The notes beneath the pieces were generated by a model. That model worked only from the letters and a program-made list of their open reading frames with translations, did not search any database and was not told the DNA's origin. This document shows positions 42,349 to 53,200 of a stretch of DNA of 64,000 bases, one piece after another. The DNA comes from Hymenobacter sp. J193. GTDB lineage: Bacteria; Bacteroidota; Bacteroidia; Cytophagales; Hymenobacteraceae. The stretch covers positions 3,495,001-3,559,000 of the forward strand of contig NZ_JAJONE010000001.1 of NCBI RefSeq assembly GCF_024700075.1, read 5' to 3'. Position 1 is the stretch's first letter. Each line of letters starts with the position of its first letter. The translations under genes were made by a program, and so were the position numbers.

Positions 42349-42502
42349 CCTGCTGCATTTGCGCAAATGTTGCGCAGTTTGCCGAGTAAATCAGTATAGC
42401 CACCAGAGCAAAGAGTGTCGGCCGCTCCCCTCGAATCCCAGCCAGGCAGCTGTTCAGCTATATTAGCTGGATAACCGTCAACCATCTAGCCGTCTCCCCA
42501 TC

Positions 42503-43243
42503 ATGCTCGACCGTTTTTCCGATCAGGCCAGCCTCTACGCCCGCTACCGCATCGACTACCCAGCGGCTTTATACGAGTGGCTGCTGCTGCGCGTGTCGGG
42601 CCGGTCGCACGCCTGGGACTGCGCCACCGGTAACGGGCAGGTAGCCTTGGTGCTGGCCGGGCACTTTGCCCAGGTTACGGCCACCGACATCAGCGCCGCC
42701 CAGCTGGCCGAAGCGCCCCGGCAGCCCAACATCACCTACCAGCTGGCCCCGGCCGAGCACGCGCCGCTGGCTGATGCGGCCGTAGATTTGGTAACGGTAG
42801 GGCAGGCAGTGCATTGGTTTGAGCCTGGGGCATTCAACCGGGAAGTGCTGCGGGTGCTGCGCCCCGGCGGGGTGGTGGCCGAGTGGGGCTACGGGCTGGT
42901 GCAGGTAAGTGCCGGGCTGGATTCGCTCATCCGCCGGTTCTACGCCGAAACCATGCGCCCGTACTGGGACGAGAACCGCTGGCATATTGATGACGAGTAC
43001 GCCCGCTTGCCCTTCCCGTTTGCCGACGTGGAATACGCCCATTTCACCGAGGCCCGCCGCTGGACGGCCGAGCATTTCCTGAACTACCTGCGCACCTGGT
43101 CGAGCGTGGTAAAATACCGGAAGCAGCACGGCCAGGACGCGGTGCTACTGCTGGCCGACGAGCTGACGAAAGTCTGGGGGCCGGAAGAGCAGGAAGTGCG
43201 GTTTCAGGTGTTCGTGCGGCTAGGCCGTAAAATGCCGGAGTAG
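42503..43243 (+). CDS. SAM-dependent methyltransferase (class I)
   Basis: 246 residues. The Rossmann SAM pocket is seen as WDCATGNGQVALVLAGHF (motif I), VTATDISAAQLAEAP (motif II with the acidic residue that holds the ribose) and VDLVTVGQAVHWFEP (motif III), followed by REVLRVLRPGGVVAEWGYG. It resembles Methyltransf_11/trans-aconitate-type enzymes of small molecules. The acceptor is unknown. It is divergent from the oxidoreductase and convergent with the T9SS gene, with a shared terminator at 43283-43316. Confidence 0.85.
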   Translation: MLDRFSDQASLYARYRIDYPAALYEWLLLRVSGRSHAWDCATGNGQVALVLAGHFAQVTATDISAAQLAEAPRQPNITYQLAPAEHAPLADAAVDLVTVGQAVHWFEPGAFNREVLRVLRPGGVVAEWGYGLVQVSAGLDSLIRRFYAETMRPYWDENRWHIDDEYARLPFPFADVEYAHFTEARRWTAEHFLNYLRTWSSVVKYRKQHGQDAVLLLADELTKVWGPEEQEVRFQVFVRLGRKMPE

Positions 43244-43282
43244 GCCCGAAGCTGTAAGGGTGTATTTCTGGTGAGTTCCAAC

Positions 43283-43316
43283 AAAGAGCCCCAGCCGGTT
43301 TCGGCTGGGGCCCTTT
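43283..43316. terminator. bidirectional terminator between convergent genes
   Basis: GCCCCAGCC (43288-43296) and GGCTGGGGC (43303-43311), bordered by AAAG and CTTT. It serves the methyltransferase on the plus strand and the T9SS gene on the minus strand. Confidence 0.75.
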
Positions 43317-43340
43317 AAAAACATTACGCTAAGCGCAGGC

Positions 43341-44777
43341 TTACTGCACGCTCAGCCGACGGGTAAGGGCTACGCCATCTACCGTCAGGCGGCAGGTATA
43401 GAGGCCGGGGGCCAGACGAGCAGCGTTCAGCTCGGCGGAGAACTGGCCGGCGGGCTGTTGCTGCCGGTCAACTACCATAGCCACACGGCGGCCTAGGTTG
43501 TCGAATACGGCCAAGCTCACCACGGCCGATTTCTGCAGGCTGTAGGGCAGCTTGGTGATGCCGGCAGCAGGGTTGGGGTACACAGCAGCGAAGGCAGCCG
43601 TGGCGTTCTGGGCGCCACGGTTCGCGGTAGGCATCGTCACGAGGGCCGGACCCATCAGGTCGTCGAAGTAGTAGGTGGCACCGTTGTTCTGGGAGCCGGG
43701 GGCAATCAGCAGGGCAATCTGGTCAATGTCGGTGGCTTTTACAGTTGGGTCGAACGTGTCATTAGCAACCCCGGGGGTGAAGTCAAACGTCAGGGTTTCC
43801 CAGGTGTTAGCGGCCGCCGTGGTGGTGGCGAAGAAGTCACCGGCGTAGTTGCCCTTCGGATACGCTACCGTAGCGGCATTCTGGAGCACCAGTTGTACCC
43901 GGGTGCCGGGGCCGGGGCTGAGGAATTTCATCGTCATTTTCTGCGCGCCACTGGCATAGTCCGATACATCGGCGAAAAAGCCGCTCTTGGTACGGATGGC
44001 AATGGTAGAATACATATCGGAGGCCGAACGCTCGAATTTTGCTACCGAAGCACTGTTATTAGCCGCGGTTTTGAACGGGTTGGGGGCTTTTTCCGTGAGC
44101 ACGCCCTGGGCCACCGGGTATTCCACGTAGCGGTCTGTTTCGAAGTCATCTAGCAGAATAGGGGGCATACCGCTGGTGGGAATGGCCTCTGTAGCCGGGC
44201 CCATAAAATCATCGAAGTAGTAGGTAGCACCGGCCGGGGCTCCCGTGGCGCCGGGCGCAATGAGCATGGCAATCTGGTCGATGTCTTTGGCCGTGACGGT
44301 TGGGTCGAAGGAGCCTTCGGGCGCTTCAAAGGTGAAGGTAAGTGTCTCCCAGGTGTTGGCCGCTGCCGTGGTAACGGCAAAGAACAGGCCGGCGTAATTG
44401 CCTGCCGGATAAGCTACTTTGTCTTTATCCTGCATTACCAGGTTTACCCGCAAATCGGGGCCGGGGCTCAGAAACTTCATCGTAAGCTTCTGCGCGCCGG
44501 ATTTGTACGCCGACACATCGGCAAACTTGCCGTTTCTGGGCCGGATGGTGATAGTAGAGTACGGGGAGTTGACATCCCGCACAAACTTGGCCACCGAGGT
44601 GCTGTTATTGCCGGTGCCTTTAAAAGGGTTGGCTGCTTCCTGCGTGAGGACGCCCTGGGCCTCCGGGTAGGAAAGTAAGCGGGTCGTCTCGAAGTTATCG
44701 AGCAGGGTTTGGGCGGCGGTTTGCTGGCTGACAGTCAGCAGGGCGGCGGCACACAGCAGTTGGGTAAAAATTTTCAT
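43341..44777 (-). CDS. secreted T9SS protein with two tandem beta-sandwich repeats
   Basis: 478 residues. A signal peptide (cut near TAAQ) is followed by two copies of a module of about 185 residues that share DNFET-R, YP-AQGVLT, ANPFK, NN-SVAKF, YSTI-IR, FADVS-Y-SGAQK-TMKFLSPGP, NYAG-FFA-TTAAANTWETLTF, FDPTV-A-DIDQIA-LIAPG and TYYFDD-MGP. This is a probable carbohydrate-binding domain of the jelly-roll type; I do not know its family. The last 80 residues are a T9SS sorting domain (VYPNPAAGITKLPYS, LAPGLYTCRLTVDG). It is last in the SusCD operon and may hold polymer at the cell surface. Confidence 0.75.
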   Translation of the reverse strand: MKIFTQLLCAAALLTVSQQTAAQTLLDNFETTRLLSYPEAQGVLTQEAANPFKGTGNNSTSVAKFVRDVNSPYSTITIRPRNGKFADVSAYKSGAQKLTMKFLSPGPDLRVNLVMQDKDKVAYPAGNYAGLFFAVTTAAANTWETLTFTFEAPEGSFDPTVTAKDIDQIAMLIAPGATGAPAGATYYFDDFMGPATEAIPTSGMPPILLDDFETDRYVEYPVAQGVLTEKAPNPFKTAANNSASVAKFERSASDMYSTIAIRTKSGFFADVSDYASGAQKMTMKFLSPGPGTRVQLVLQNAATVAYPKGNYAGDFFATTTAAANTWETLTFDFTPGVANDTFDPTVKATDIDQIALLIAPGSQNNGATYYFDDLMGPALVTMPTANRGAQNATAAFAAVYPNPAAGITKLPYSLQKSAVVSLAVFDNLGRRVAMVVDRQQQPAGQFSAELNAARLAPGLYTCRLTVDGVALTRRLSVQ

Positions 44778-44820
44778 GAGAAATGGAAAAGGTGGGAAAA
44801 TGGAAAAGATAGGGGAGCAT

Positions 44821-46236
44821 CTACTTTACAAAGGACTGGCTCAGGTGGGTGTTGCCTTTGCTGTACACCAGCCGATAAGTGCCGGAGGCCAGACCACTGA
44901 TGTCCAAACTAGGGTGGCCGGGTTGGGTAATCACTATCCGGCCAGTAGCATCCAGTACCTGCACGGTACCGCCTTTCAGCTCAGCCGGATAAAACAGTTT
45001 CAGGGTGCTACCGGCGGGGTTGGGGTAAAGCTGCAGGCGCAGACTACCAGAGGCGGGGCGCACGGGCGTAGGCTGCCCCAGGCTGTTGAGTAGACTGGCC
45101 GCGGCGGGCACATCCAGGGCAACAAACTTCTGAAAGGCCTGGTCCAGGGTAGCTTGGGCGCTGGTATTGCCCGCGTGAAACTTGCGCAGGGTATAGAGCT
45201 GGTAAACCAGCTTCAGTTCCGCTACGGTGTAAGCTACGCCCGTGAAAGCCTGTACCTGCTCCAGGGCCGCGAAGCCAAACTCCTGCGTGGGCTCCAGCAT
45301 GGTGCCTTCCCCGAAGTCGTTGAACGTGGCCAGCTGCACGAAGTCCAGGCGGCTTTGGTACTGCGTGGCCAGGTCCAGGGTTTGCTTGAGCGTCTGGCCG
45401 TTGTTGTGCGGAATCACCCAGGTGGGTCCGCCCCAGCCGCCTTTAGCGTAAAAGCTGTCGAAGCCGGGGTAGGCCACGCCACCCGCTACGCCGAGGCCGG
45501 GCGCCCGGTTCTTGTAGAAGTTGGTGAGGCCAGTCAGGAAATCCGAGTAAATCCAGCTGAACTCGCCCGAGGCATTGGCCCCGGCATCAGCCGATTCGTA
45601 CCACAGGGGCAAGAACGTGGGCGGCGTAGGAAGCACCCCCAGAATCTGTGTCCAGTCGGCGGGCGTCTGGTATTTCTGCGGCCCGAAGGTGAGGACCAGC
45701 GGCTTACCATCGAGCTGGAGGTAGTTGGCGCGCGAGAAGTAGTTAGTGCCCACGTACTGCATGTTCGCCTTAGCATCGGCGAGCGTGGCCGCAAACTGAT
45801 CCTCAAACACCACCGCGAAGCCGAGGCCTACATCGGCCGTGCGCGGTACCAGCGCGTTGGTATTGCGCAGCAGCAGGGGCAGGTCGTTGCCGCCATTGCC
45901 GTAAAAGTCAATCAGCACCCCGTCTACGCCCGCGTATTTGAGCAGCAGCAAATGGTACTCTATTACGTTAGGGTCGGAACTGGCGTAGGGACCGATCAGC
46001 GGGTAATAGTGCGCGGCAATCTGCCGCTTGCCCGTAGCTGGGTCAATGATATTGGGATTCTTGTTGCTCATGGTCCAGTGCAGGCCCCACCTCCGGTTAT
46101 CAGAAGTCTGGGGCGTCTCGAACCAGGGCATATAGTGCATATATACCCGCTGCGGATTGGTTTTAGCTACGCTAGGTGATTGGGCCAGCACCGTAGCTGT
46201 CCGCAGTAAGAAAAAAAGTAAAAACAGCTTTTTCAT
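44821..46236 (-). CDS. GH99/GH71-like glycoside hydrolase with T9SS sorting domain
   Basis: 471 residues with signal peptide (cut near VLAQ). The barrel has YMHYMPWFETP at the first strand, HYYPLIGPYASSDPNVIEYH and GVDGVLIDFYG, then the likely active-site strand TFNDFGEGTMLEP, matching the paired Glu motif (EGTQIEP-like) of GH99 endo-alpha-mannanases and related GH71 alpha-1,3-glucanases. Which of the two it is cannot be settled here. The last 75 residues form a T9SS sorting domain (LYPNPAGSTLKLFYP, LASGTYRLVYSKGN), so it is probably cell-surface. It is co-directional with GH97 and SusCD and would supply oligosaccharides to them. Confidence 0.75.
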   Translation of the reverse strand: MKKLFLLFFLLRTATVLAQSPSVAKTNPQRVYMHYMPWFETPQTSDNRRWGLHWTMSNKNPNIIDPATGKRQIAAHYYPLIGPYASSDPNVIEYHLLLLKYAGVDGVLIDFYGNGGNDLPLLLRNTNALVPRTADVGLGFAVVFEDQFAATLADAKANMQYVGTNYFSRANYLQLDGKPLVLTFGPQKYQTPADWTQILGVLPTPPTFLPLWYESADAGANASGEFSWIYSDFLTGLTNFYKNRAPGLGVAGGVAYPGFDSFYAKGGWGGPTWVIPHNNGQTLKQTLDLATQYQSRLDFVQLATFNDFGEGTMLEPTQEFGFAALEQVQAFTGVAYTVAELKLVYQLYTLRKFHAGNTSAQATLDQAFQKFVALDVPAAASLLNSLGQPTPVRPASGSLRLQLYPNPAGSTLKLFYPAELKGGTVQVLDATGRIVITQPGHPSLDISGLASGTYRLVYSKGNTHLSQSFVK

Positions 46237-46319
46237 GTACGATAGAGGAGGTCGGAAAACAGAGTGGATAAGGGCGGATTAGGATAAAATATTGACTGCT
46301 TTAAGATACTACTTTACGG

Positions 46320-48422
46320 CTAAGGAATGACGATAATGCTAATGGCCGCTCCACCACCTGGGGCCAGACGCAGCGGCAGCTTAGCGCCGGCTCGCACCAT
46401 TGTTTTCGTTACCTGATACGCTTCGGGGTTTGACTGCCAGTCGGCACTGGCTGCGTCGGCATACACGGTGGCCATGTACTTGCGCCCTTTTTCCAGGAAG
46501 TCCAGCTTGAGTGTGGTGGCGCGGCCTTTCTTGTTGGTAATAGCGCCGATAAACCAGTTGCTCTTACCCTTTTCCTGGCGGGCAATGGTTACGTATTCGC
46601 CGGGCTCCGCCTCCAGCACGCGCGTATCGTCCCAGTCTACAGGCACATCCTTGATAAACTGGAAGGCGGCCGGCTCCTTTTCGTAGTTTTCCGGCAGGTC
46701 GGCGGCCATTTGCAGCGGGCTGTAGAGCGTCACGTACAGGGCCAGCTGTTTGGCCAGGGTGGTTTGCACCCGCCGCGTGGCGTCGGCGGAGTAGTTGCGC
46801 AGCTTGAAGATGCCGGGCGTGTAGTCCATGGGCCCGCCCATGAGGCGGGTGAAAGGCAGAATGGTTTCGTGGTCGGGGCGGTTTCCGTCGCTGAAGGCGT
46901 TGTACTCGTTGCCGCGACCGGCTTCAGAGGCCAGCCAGTTGGGGTAGGTGCGGTGCAGGCCCGTGGGGCGCACGGGTTCGTGCATGTCCACCATCACGCG
47001 ATGGCGGGCAGCCGTTTCAGCCACACGGGTGTAGTGGTTGACCATCCACTGTCCGTCGTGGTGCTCCCCGCGCGGTATAATGCGGCCCACATAGCCGGTT
47101 TTCACGGCCGGGTAGCCGTGCTGGTTCATGAAGGTATACGCGGTTTCCAAGCGCCGCTCGTAGTCCGTGGCCGAGCCCGAGGTTTCGTTGTGCATAATCA
47201 TCTGCACGCCCTTGCCGGCCGCGTACTGCTGCAGCTCCTGCACATTAAAATCAGGATAGGGCGTCACGAAGTCGAACACGTCTTCCTTCCAGTTGCCAAA
47301 CCAGTCTTCCCAGCCTACATTCCAGCCTTCCACCAGAACGCCCGGAATGCCGTTTTTGGCGGCAAAGTCGATGTAGCGCTTCACGTTGGCGGTGGTAGCG
47401 CCGTGGCGGCCGTGCGGAATCAGCTGGCCGGCTTCGGTGAGGGTGTCGGCCCGGTTGGCATAGTTCCAGGTGCTTTTGCCAGTCTGCATTTCCCACCATA
47501 CGCCCACAAACTTCATGGGCTTGATCCAGCCGGTATCCGTTAGTTTGCTCGGTTCGTTCAGGTTCAGAATGAGCTTGGACGCCAGAATATCGGTGGCTTT
47601 ATCGCTGACGATGATGGTACGCCAGGGGGTATGGTCGGGGGCGTGCAGGTAGGCTTTGCTGCCCGTGGCGTCGGGCACCAGGCGGGCCGTGAGCTGGTAC
47701 GTCTGCGGATCAACGTGGAGCTGCATGGCCGGGTAGTTCAGCAGCGCCGCCTCGTGCAGGTTGATGTACAATCCTTCGGCCGATTTGAGCATAAGCGGCG
47801 TTTGTACCGCCTGGGCATCGGGGGCCTCGCGCACGGCAATGGCCGTGGAGGCTTGCACCAGCGCCGCATTGTTTACCTCACTCAGCTTCGAGGTAGTGTA
47901 AGGGTACTCGTTGGTATCGTAGTCGCCGGGAATCCAGAAGGCTTTGTGGTTGCCGGTCAGGCCAAACTCCGTTACCTCGTCGGTTACCACGAAGTACTTC
48001 AGGTTGGGCTGCTGCGGAAATTCATAGCGGAAGCCCACCCCATCGGCAAACACGCGGAACACCACATCCAGCCGCCGACCCGGGGCCTGGGGCTGGCGCA
48101 GGTGCACCGTAAGCTGCTGGTAGTGGTTACGGATGCTTTTTACCTCGCCCCACACCGGCTGCCAGGTGTCGTCCACGTCCTTGGTTTCGGAGCCCAGCAG
48201 CGTCAGCGGCCCGTCGAAGCCCGGACCCTCCGCCAGCTTCATGCCTAACCTGGAAGGCTTGATGACGGACTGCTGACGGTAGGAAACGGCATACGTGGGG
48301 CGGCCTTCGGCATCCAGCGCAACCGTCAGCTTCACGTTGCCTTGCTGGGCCGTGAGGGGAGAGGCGGGTTGGGCGGAGGCTACGCGGGCAGCCAGCAGCA
48401 AAAGCAATAAACAGATTCGCAT
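46320..48422 (-). CDS. GH97 family glycoside hydrolase (SusB-like)
   Basis: 700 residues with signal peptide (MRICLLLLLLAARVASAQ). The N-terminal beta-sandwich, a (beta/alpha)8 barrel and a C-terminal sandwich of GH97 are recognisable: LVEGWNVGWEDW in the barrel, MIMHNETSG and MVDMHEPVRPTG with Glu residues at positions used by SusB as base, and MADLPENY near the end. SusB is an inverting alpha-glucosidase of starch; other GH97 members are retaining alpha-galactosidases. The HNETSG/HEPVRPTG pair favours the inverting type, but I could not align the key Asp/Glu with certainty. The product is probably a monosaccharide released in the periplasm. Confidence 0.88.
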   Translation of the reverse strand: MRICLLLLLLAARVASAQPASPLTAQQGNVKLTVALDAEGRPTYAVSYRQQSVIKPSRLGMKLAEGPGFDGPLTLLGSETKDVDDTWQPVWGEVKSIRNHYQQLTVHLRQPQAPGRRLDVVFRVFADGVGFRYEFPQQPNLKYFVVTDEVTEFGLTGNHKAFWIPGDYDTNEYPYTTSKLSEVNNAALVQASTAIAVREAPDAQAVQTPLMLKSAEGLYINLHEAALLNYPAMQLHVDPQTYQLTARLVPDATGSKAYLHAPDHTPWRTIIVSDKATDILASKLILNLNEPSKLTDTGWIKPMKFVGVWWEMQTGKSTWNYANRADTLTEAGQLIPHGRHGATTANVKRYIDFAAKNGIPGVLVEGWNVGWEDWFGNWKEDVFDFVTPYPDFNVQELQQYAAGKGVQMIMHNETSGSATDYERRLETAYTFMNQHGYPAVKTGYVGRIIPRGEHHDGQWMVNHYTRVAETAARHRVMVDMHEPVRPTGLHRTYPNWLASEAGRGNEYNAFSDGNRPDHETILPFTRLMGGPMDYTPGIFKLRNYSADATRRVQTTLAKQLALYVTLYSPLQMAADLPENYEKEPAAFQFIKDVPVDWDDTRVLEAEPGEYVTIARQEKGKSNWFIGAITNKKGRATTLKLDFLEKGRKYMATVYADAASADWQSNPEAYQVTKTMVRAGAKLPLRLAPGGGAAISIIVIP

Positions 48423-48481
48423 ACAAGAAAAATCAGCCAGACAAGCAACGCCAGCAGAAGCCGCGCCAGCGGCAGGAAAAA

Positions 48482-50186
48482 TTAATACCCCGGGTTCTGC
48501 ACCATCTTGGCGTTGGTGCTCAGCTCACTGGTGGGAATAGGCCAGGCGTAGGAGCGTTGCTCGCTCCACTCAATTTTGCCTCCGGTGGGCAGCGTATTGC
48601 CGTAGAACTCGGCTTCGGCGGCGCCAATGCGCCAGCGGCCCACATCAAACCACCATTGGCCTTCGGCAAACAGCTCGGCCCACCGCTCATAGTACAGCGG
48701 GTTGGTGGCCAGATTTTCGTCGGTGGCGCTGGTCTGGTCCGAGAAGGAGTGGTAGTCTACCGGTGAGGGGTCGTTGATGGGGTAATCGTAGGCCCGGCGC
48801 TTTACCTTATTCAGGTACTCCAGCGCCTGGTTTTCGTCGCCGCTGTTCTTGCAGGCTTCGGCGTAAAGCAGGTATACGTCGGCCAGGCGCAGCAGGTAGT
48901 AGTTGGCCCCGTCGGCGGCGCTGTAGGCAAAGATGTTGTTGTCGGTCGTCACGAACTTCTTCAGGCTCCAACCCTGGAAGAGGGGCTTGATGCCCGCCCC
49001 GATGCCCGAGCACTTCACCACGGGCCGGTACTGCGAGCCGTCACGGCTTACCGAGTCAATCCAGGGTTGAAGCGCGCACACGTACAGGCGTGGGTCCACC
49101 GTTTTGTTGGCGCGCATCTCCAGCGACTTTTGCTTGGTCTCGGGGTCAATCACCCGCCGCGGGTTTTTGTAGGACGCGGGCTTGCTGGGGTCGAAATTGG
49201 GGTTGTTGACCAGGTAGTAGATGGGGAGGTTGTCAGATCAGGCCCTGGCTGGTAGTGAGGTTGGCATTCACTCCGTCGATGAAGATGCCGTAGCCGGGCG
49301 TGGTGCGGTCCACGTTTATCTCAAACAAGGACTCCTCGTTGAATTCGTTGCCGCTTTGCGCATTGAAGGCATTCTTGTACTTGCTGAAGGGCATCAACGC
49401 TTTGCCGCTGTTGGTTATCACATCCAGGAGCACCGGCTTGGCATTGGTCCAGTCCTGGGTGAACACGTAGGCTTTGCCCAGCAAGCCCTTGGCGGCCCAC
49501 TCCGTCACCCGGCCTTGGTCTACGCCGGTGCGCTCGATGCCGTGAAGCAGCTCCGCCGATTTTTTCAGGTCGCTGATGATGAAGTCCCACACTTCCCGGG
49601 CCGAGGCGCGGGGCTTTTGCGTTTCTTCCAGCGTGGCGGGGATAGTCGAGAAGAGCGGCACCCCCAGCTTGTCGTTTCCGCCGCCAGCCGCGATGTAGCC
49701 CTCGCCATAAAAGCACTCCAGGTGGTAGTAGTAGAGCGCCCGCAGAAAGTAGGCCTCGCCGCGCAGCGTGTTCACGGCCTGCTGCTCCGAGGGGGCCATG
49801 TAGTTTTTCTCGTAGAAGTCGGCCCGGTCCAGGAAGGCGTTGGCGTTCTTGACGCCTGTGTAGAGGCCCTTCCACAGGTCGTTGGCGTAGCTGTTGCCCA
49901 CGCTCAGGTGATTGAGGGCCAGCTCCGTCCACGACCGTTCTCCCCCATAGGCCAGGTCGGCGGTATGCTCGCTGCAGGCAAAGTCCTTGCACAGCATCTG
50001 AAAGCCATTGAGCTCGTAGGAGCGCAGGTTGGCATACGCCGGCGTAAGCACCCCCGACAGCGCCGCGAGGCTGGCCGGGTAGCTGCCGCTGCTGTACTTA
50101 TCGGGCTGGGCAATATCGTTGGGGTCTTTGGTGCAGTTGCCCAGCAGCAGCGCGGCAAAAACCAGAAAAGCGGATTTTTTCAACAT
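48482..50186 (-). CDS. SusD/RagB nutrient-binding lipoprotein, frameshifted as read
   Basis: The first part (50186 down to 49233) starts with a lipoprotein signal (lipobox LLGNC) and the SusD TPR-like fold: YANDLWKGLYTGVKNANAFLDR, LRGEAYFLRALYYYHLECFY and WAAKGLLGKAYVFT. It stops at TSQGLI. The C-terminal part, in another frame, continues with LPIYYLVNNPNFDPSKPASY and VIDPETKQKSLEM and ends with the usual NPGY. Deleting one base near 49235-49239 gives about 567 residues. SusD covers the SusC pore and grips the oligosaccharide. It lies directly downstream of SusC. As read it would be truncated, so it is either a sequencing slip or a broken utilisation locus. Confidence 0.85.
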
Positions 50187-50215
50187 GGCAGGGTGGGAGG
50201 TCCCAGGTCGTAGCG

Positions 50216-53200
50216 TTAGAAAGTCAGGTCCACGCCCAGGGAGTAAATGCGGGCATGTGGGTATTGCAGGGGCGCATCAATGCCCCGCGTAATCACGTCG
50301 CCCCCGATTTCGGGGTCGATGCCGGAGTAGTTGGTGATGGTGAACAGGTTGTTGGCCATCACATACAGGCGGGCGCTTTTGATTTTGGCCCGTTGCAGCA
50401 GCGCGTCGCCGAAGGTGTAGCCCAGCTGCAGGTTTTTTAGTTTCACGTAGTTGCCCTTCTCCACAAAATAGTCGCTCACGTAGGAGTAGTTGCCGTTGGG
50501 GTCGGTGGCAAACGTGGCGGGGGAGCCGTTGCTGCCGGGCGTGAGCACACCCAGGCGCGGCTGCGAGGTCAGCTGGTTGTCGCCCAGAAACGAGGCCCCA
50601 AAAACCTGGTAGGTGGTGTTGCCGTCGCTGAAGGGAAACTGCGCGTAGGGGGCCACGCCATTGTAGAGGTCCACGCCAGCCACGCCGTTGAAGAGCAAGG
50701 CCAGGTCGAAGTGCTTCCAGCCCAGGTTCAGGTTTACCCCGTAGGTGAGCTTGGGATTGGGGTTGCCCAGGATGGTTTTATCCAGGTCGCTGATGATGCC
50801 GTCGCCGTTTACGTCCTGGTAAATCAAGTCGCCGATGTTGGCTTTGTAGCCTTCCCGCTGCGGGTGCGCTTCAATCTGCTCCTGGCTCTGGTAAATTCCT
50901 TCTGTTTTGTAGCCGTAGAACTGCCCGAACGGCAGCCCCGCTTTGGTATAGGTGAGGAACTGCCCGGTTTGCTGCCCGTAGGAAGGGTTGCCGTAGCTGT
51001 TGTCGCCGGCCTGAATGGGGTTGCTGTTGATGTTGTCCAGGTTCAGCACCTTGTTCTGGTTGAAGGAGCCCGTGACGGTGGCGGTGTAGCGGAAGTCCCG
51101 GGCGGTGCCTTTGGTGCCCAGCACCACATCCAGGCCCCGGTTCCGCACCGACCCGATGTTGGTGTAGAAGCGCCCGGACGGTATGCCCACGCTAAGCGGA
51201 ATGGGCAGCGCGTAGAGCATGTCTTCGGTGGTTTTATTGTACCATTCCACCGTCAGGAAATACCGGCCGTTGAAGGCTTCGACGTCGATGCCCACGTTGC
51301 TTTCGTACACGCTTTCCCATTTGATGTTTGGGTTTGGAATAAGCGTTTGGGTGTAGCCCAGGCTGGGTGGCGCGCCGGGGTAAAAGTTCTGCGCGTTTAC
51401 ATACTCATAAGTCGAGAGAAACAGGTACGGCGGAATGTTGCTGTTGCCCAGCACGCCGTAGCTGCCGCGCAGCTTGAGCTGGTTGATCATGGGCAGCGCG
51501 TTCTTGATCAATGGCTCCTCGCTGATGCGCCAGCCCGCTGAAGCCGCCGGGAATATGCCGTACTGATTACCCGGCCCAAATACCGTAAAGTTGCCGTCGC
51601 GCCGGGCCGAAAGGGAGAAAAGGTACTTTTCGTTGAAGCCGTAATTCAGCTGGGCAAACGTCGATTTGATCAGCCCATTGGTATCGTAGCCGCCCGGCGT
51701 GATGCGCGTAATGGAGTTCGACGTAGGCAGAAAAGCATACGAGGTGCCGCCCACCGCATTCTGGCTGCCGCGCAACGCATCGTACTCCGACTGAATCTGC
51801 TCGTAGCCCACCAGCGCACTCACTGCGTGGGTTCCGAACGTGTGGTTGTACGACAGCACGTAGTTGTTGAGCAGGGTGCTGTACATGGCATTCGACTTGG
51901 TCAGGCTGTTGATGGGGGCCGATACCGCGCCGGTGTTGTAGGAATCCTGGAAGTAGTTCTGGTTTTCGAGGTAGTAGGTATAGCCGAAAGTGGTGCGGAA
52001 GCTCAAGTCCAGGGGCAGCGTTATTTCAGCAAACGCGTTACCCTGGAAGTTGGACTTGGTGTTGTCGATGTGGGCCGTACCAATCTGGGCAATGAGGTTG
52101 GGGCCGGCAAAGCCCACGGGGTTGCGGCCGTAGGGGTTGGCCGGGTCGTTGGTGTAGGGCGCCATCGTGGGCACCGTCCGGAACGGTGGATTGATGGGCG
52201 TAATCGTCACGGGCTTGGTGCGGCGCTGCCACACGTACAGCTGCTCGCCCACCTTAATGCGCTTGCCAAGCTGGTATTCCGTGTTCACGCGGGCACCGGC
52301 CAGCGCCGAGCGGTTGTTCAGATACACGCCTTTCTGGTCGTTGTAGATGCCCGATACCAGGTAGCTGAGCTGCGGAGTGCCGCCGGAAATCGACAGGTTG
52401 TAGTTCTGCTCGATTCCGTCGCGAAAAATCTGCTTGGTCCAGTCCGTATCGGGCAGGGTGTCGGTGCGCTCCATGCCCACGTACACCGGGTCAGCAATAT
52501 TCTGCTTGAGCCGGATAAAATCGTCCCGGTTCAGCAGCTTAAGGGTAAGCGGCTGCGTGACGCCATACCGGGCGCTGAAGTTGATGGCCGGCTGGCCGGG
52601 TTTGCCTTTTTTGGTGGTAATAACGATAACGCCTCCGGCGGCGGCTGAGCCATAGATGGCCGCCGCGCTGGCATCCTTCAGCACGTCCACCGAGGCAATA
52701 TCCTGGATGTTGATGTTGTCGCCGGATTGCCGGACGCCGTCGATGATATAAAGCGGCGGCGCGTTGTTGAGCGACGACACCCCGCGAATCAGGATGCTGG
52801 CCGTGGCATCCGGTGCGCCGGAGCTTTTCACTACTTCTACCCCGGCCATGCGGCCCTGCAAGGCCTCCTGCACGTTGGTCACCGGCAACGACTTAATCTC
52901 CGTGCCGCTGATCGAGGCCACTGAGCCGGTTACATCGGTACGCTTCTGGGTGGTGTAGCCCACCACTACCACCTCGCTGAGCGCCTTCACGTCTTCCGCC
53001 AGCGTCACATCAACAGCCGCCCGGCCGTTGAGCGGCAGCTCCTGCGCCGTAAAGCCCACGTAGGAAAAAACCAGCGTGGCGTTGTCGGGTACATTAGCCA
53101 AGGCATACCCACCATTGGCGTCGGTCTGAGTACCGTTGGTGGTACCGCGCACCAGCACATTTACGCCCGGCAGGCCTTCCCCCTTGGCATCTACCACCCG

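Noticed and set aside
45154..46179. Open frame of 341 codons on the plus strand over the GH99-like gene
   Set aside because: Antisense shadow of a gene with signal peptide and T9SS end.
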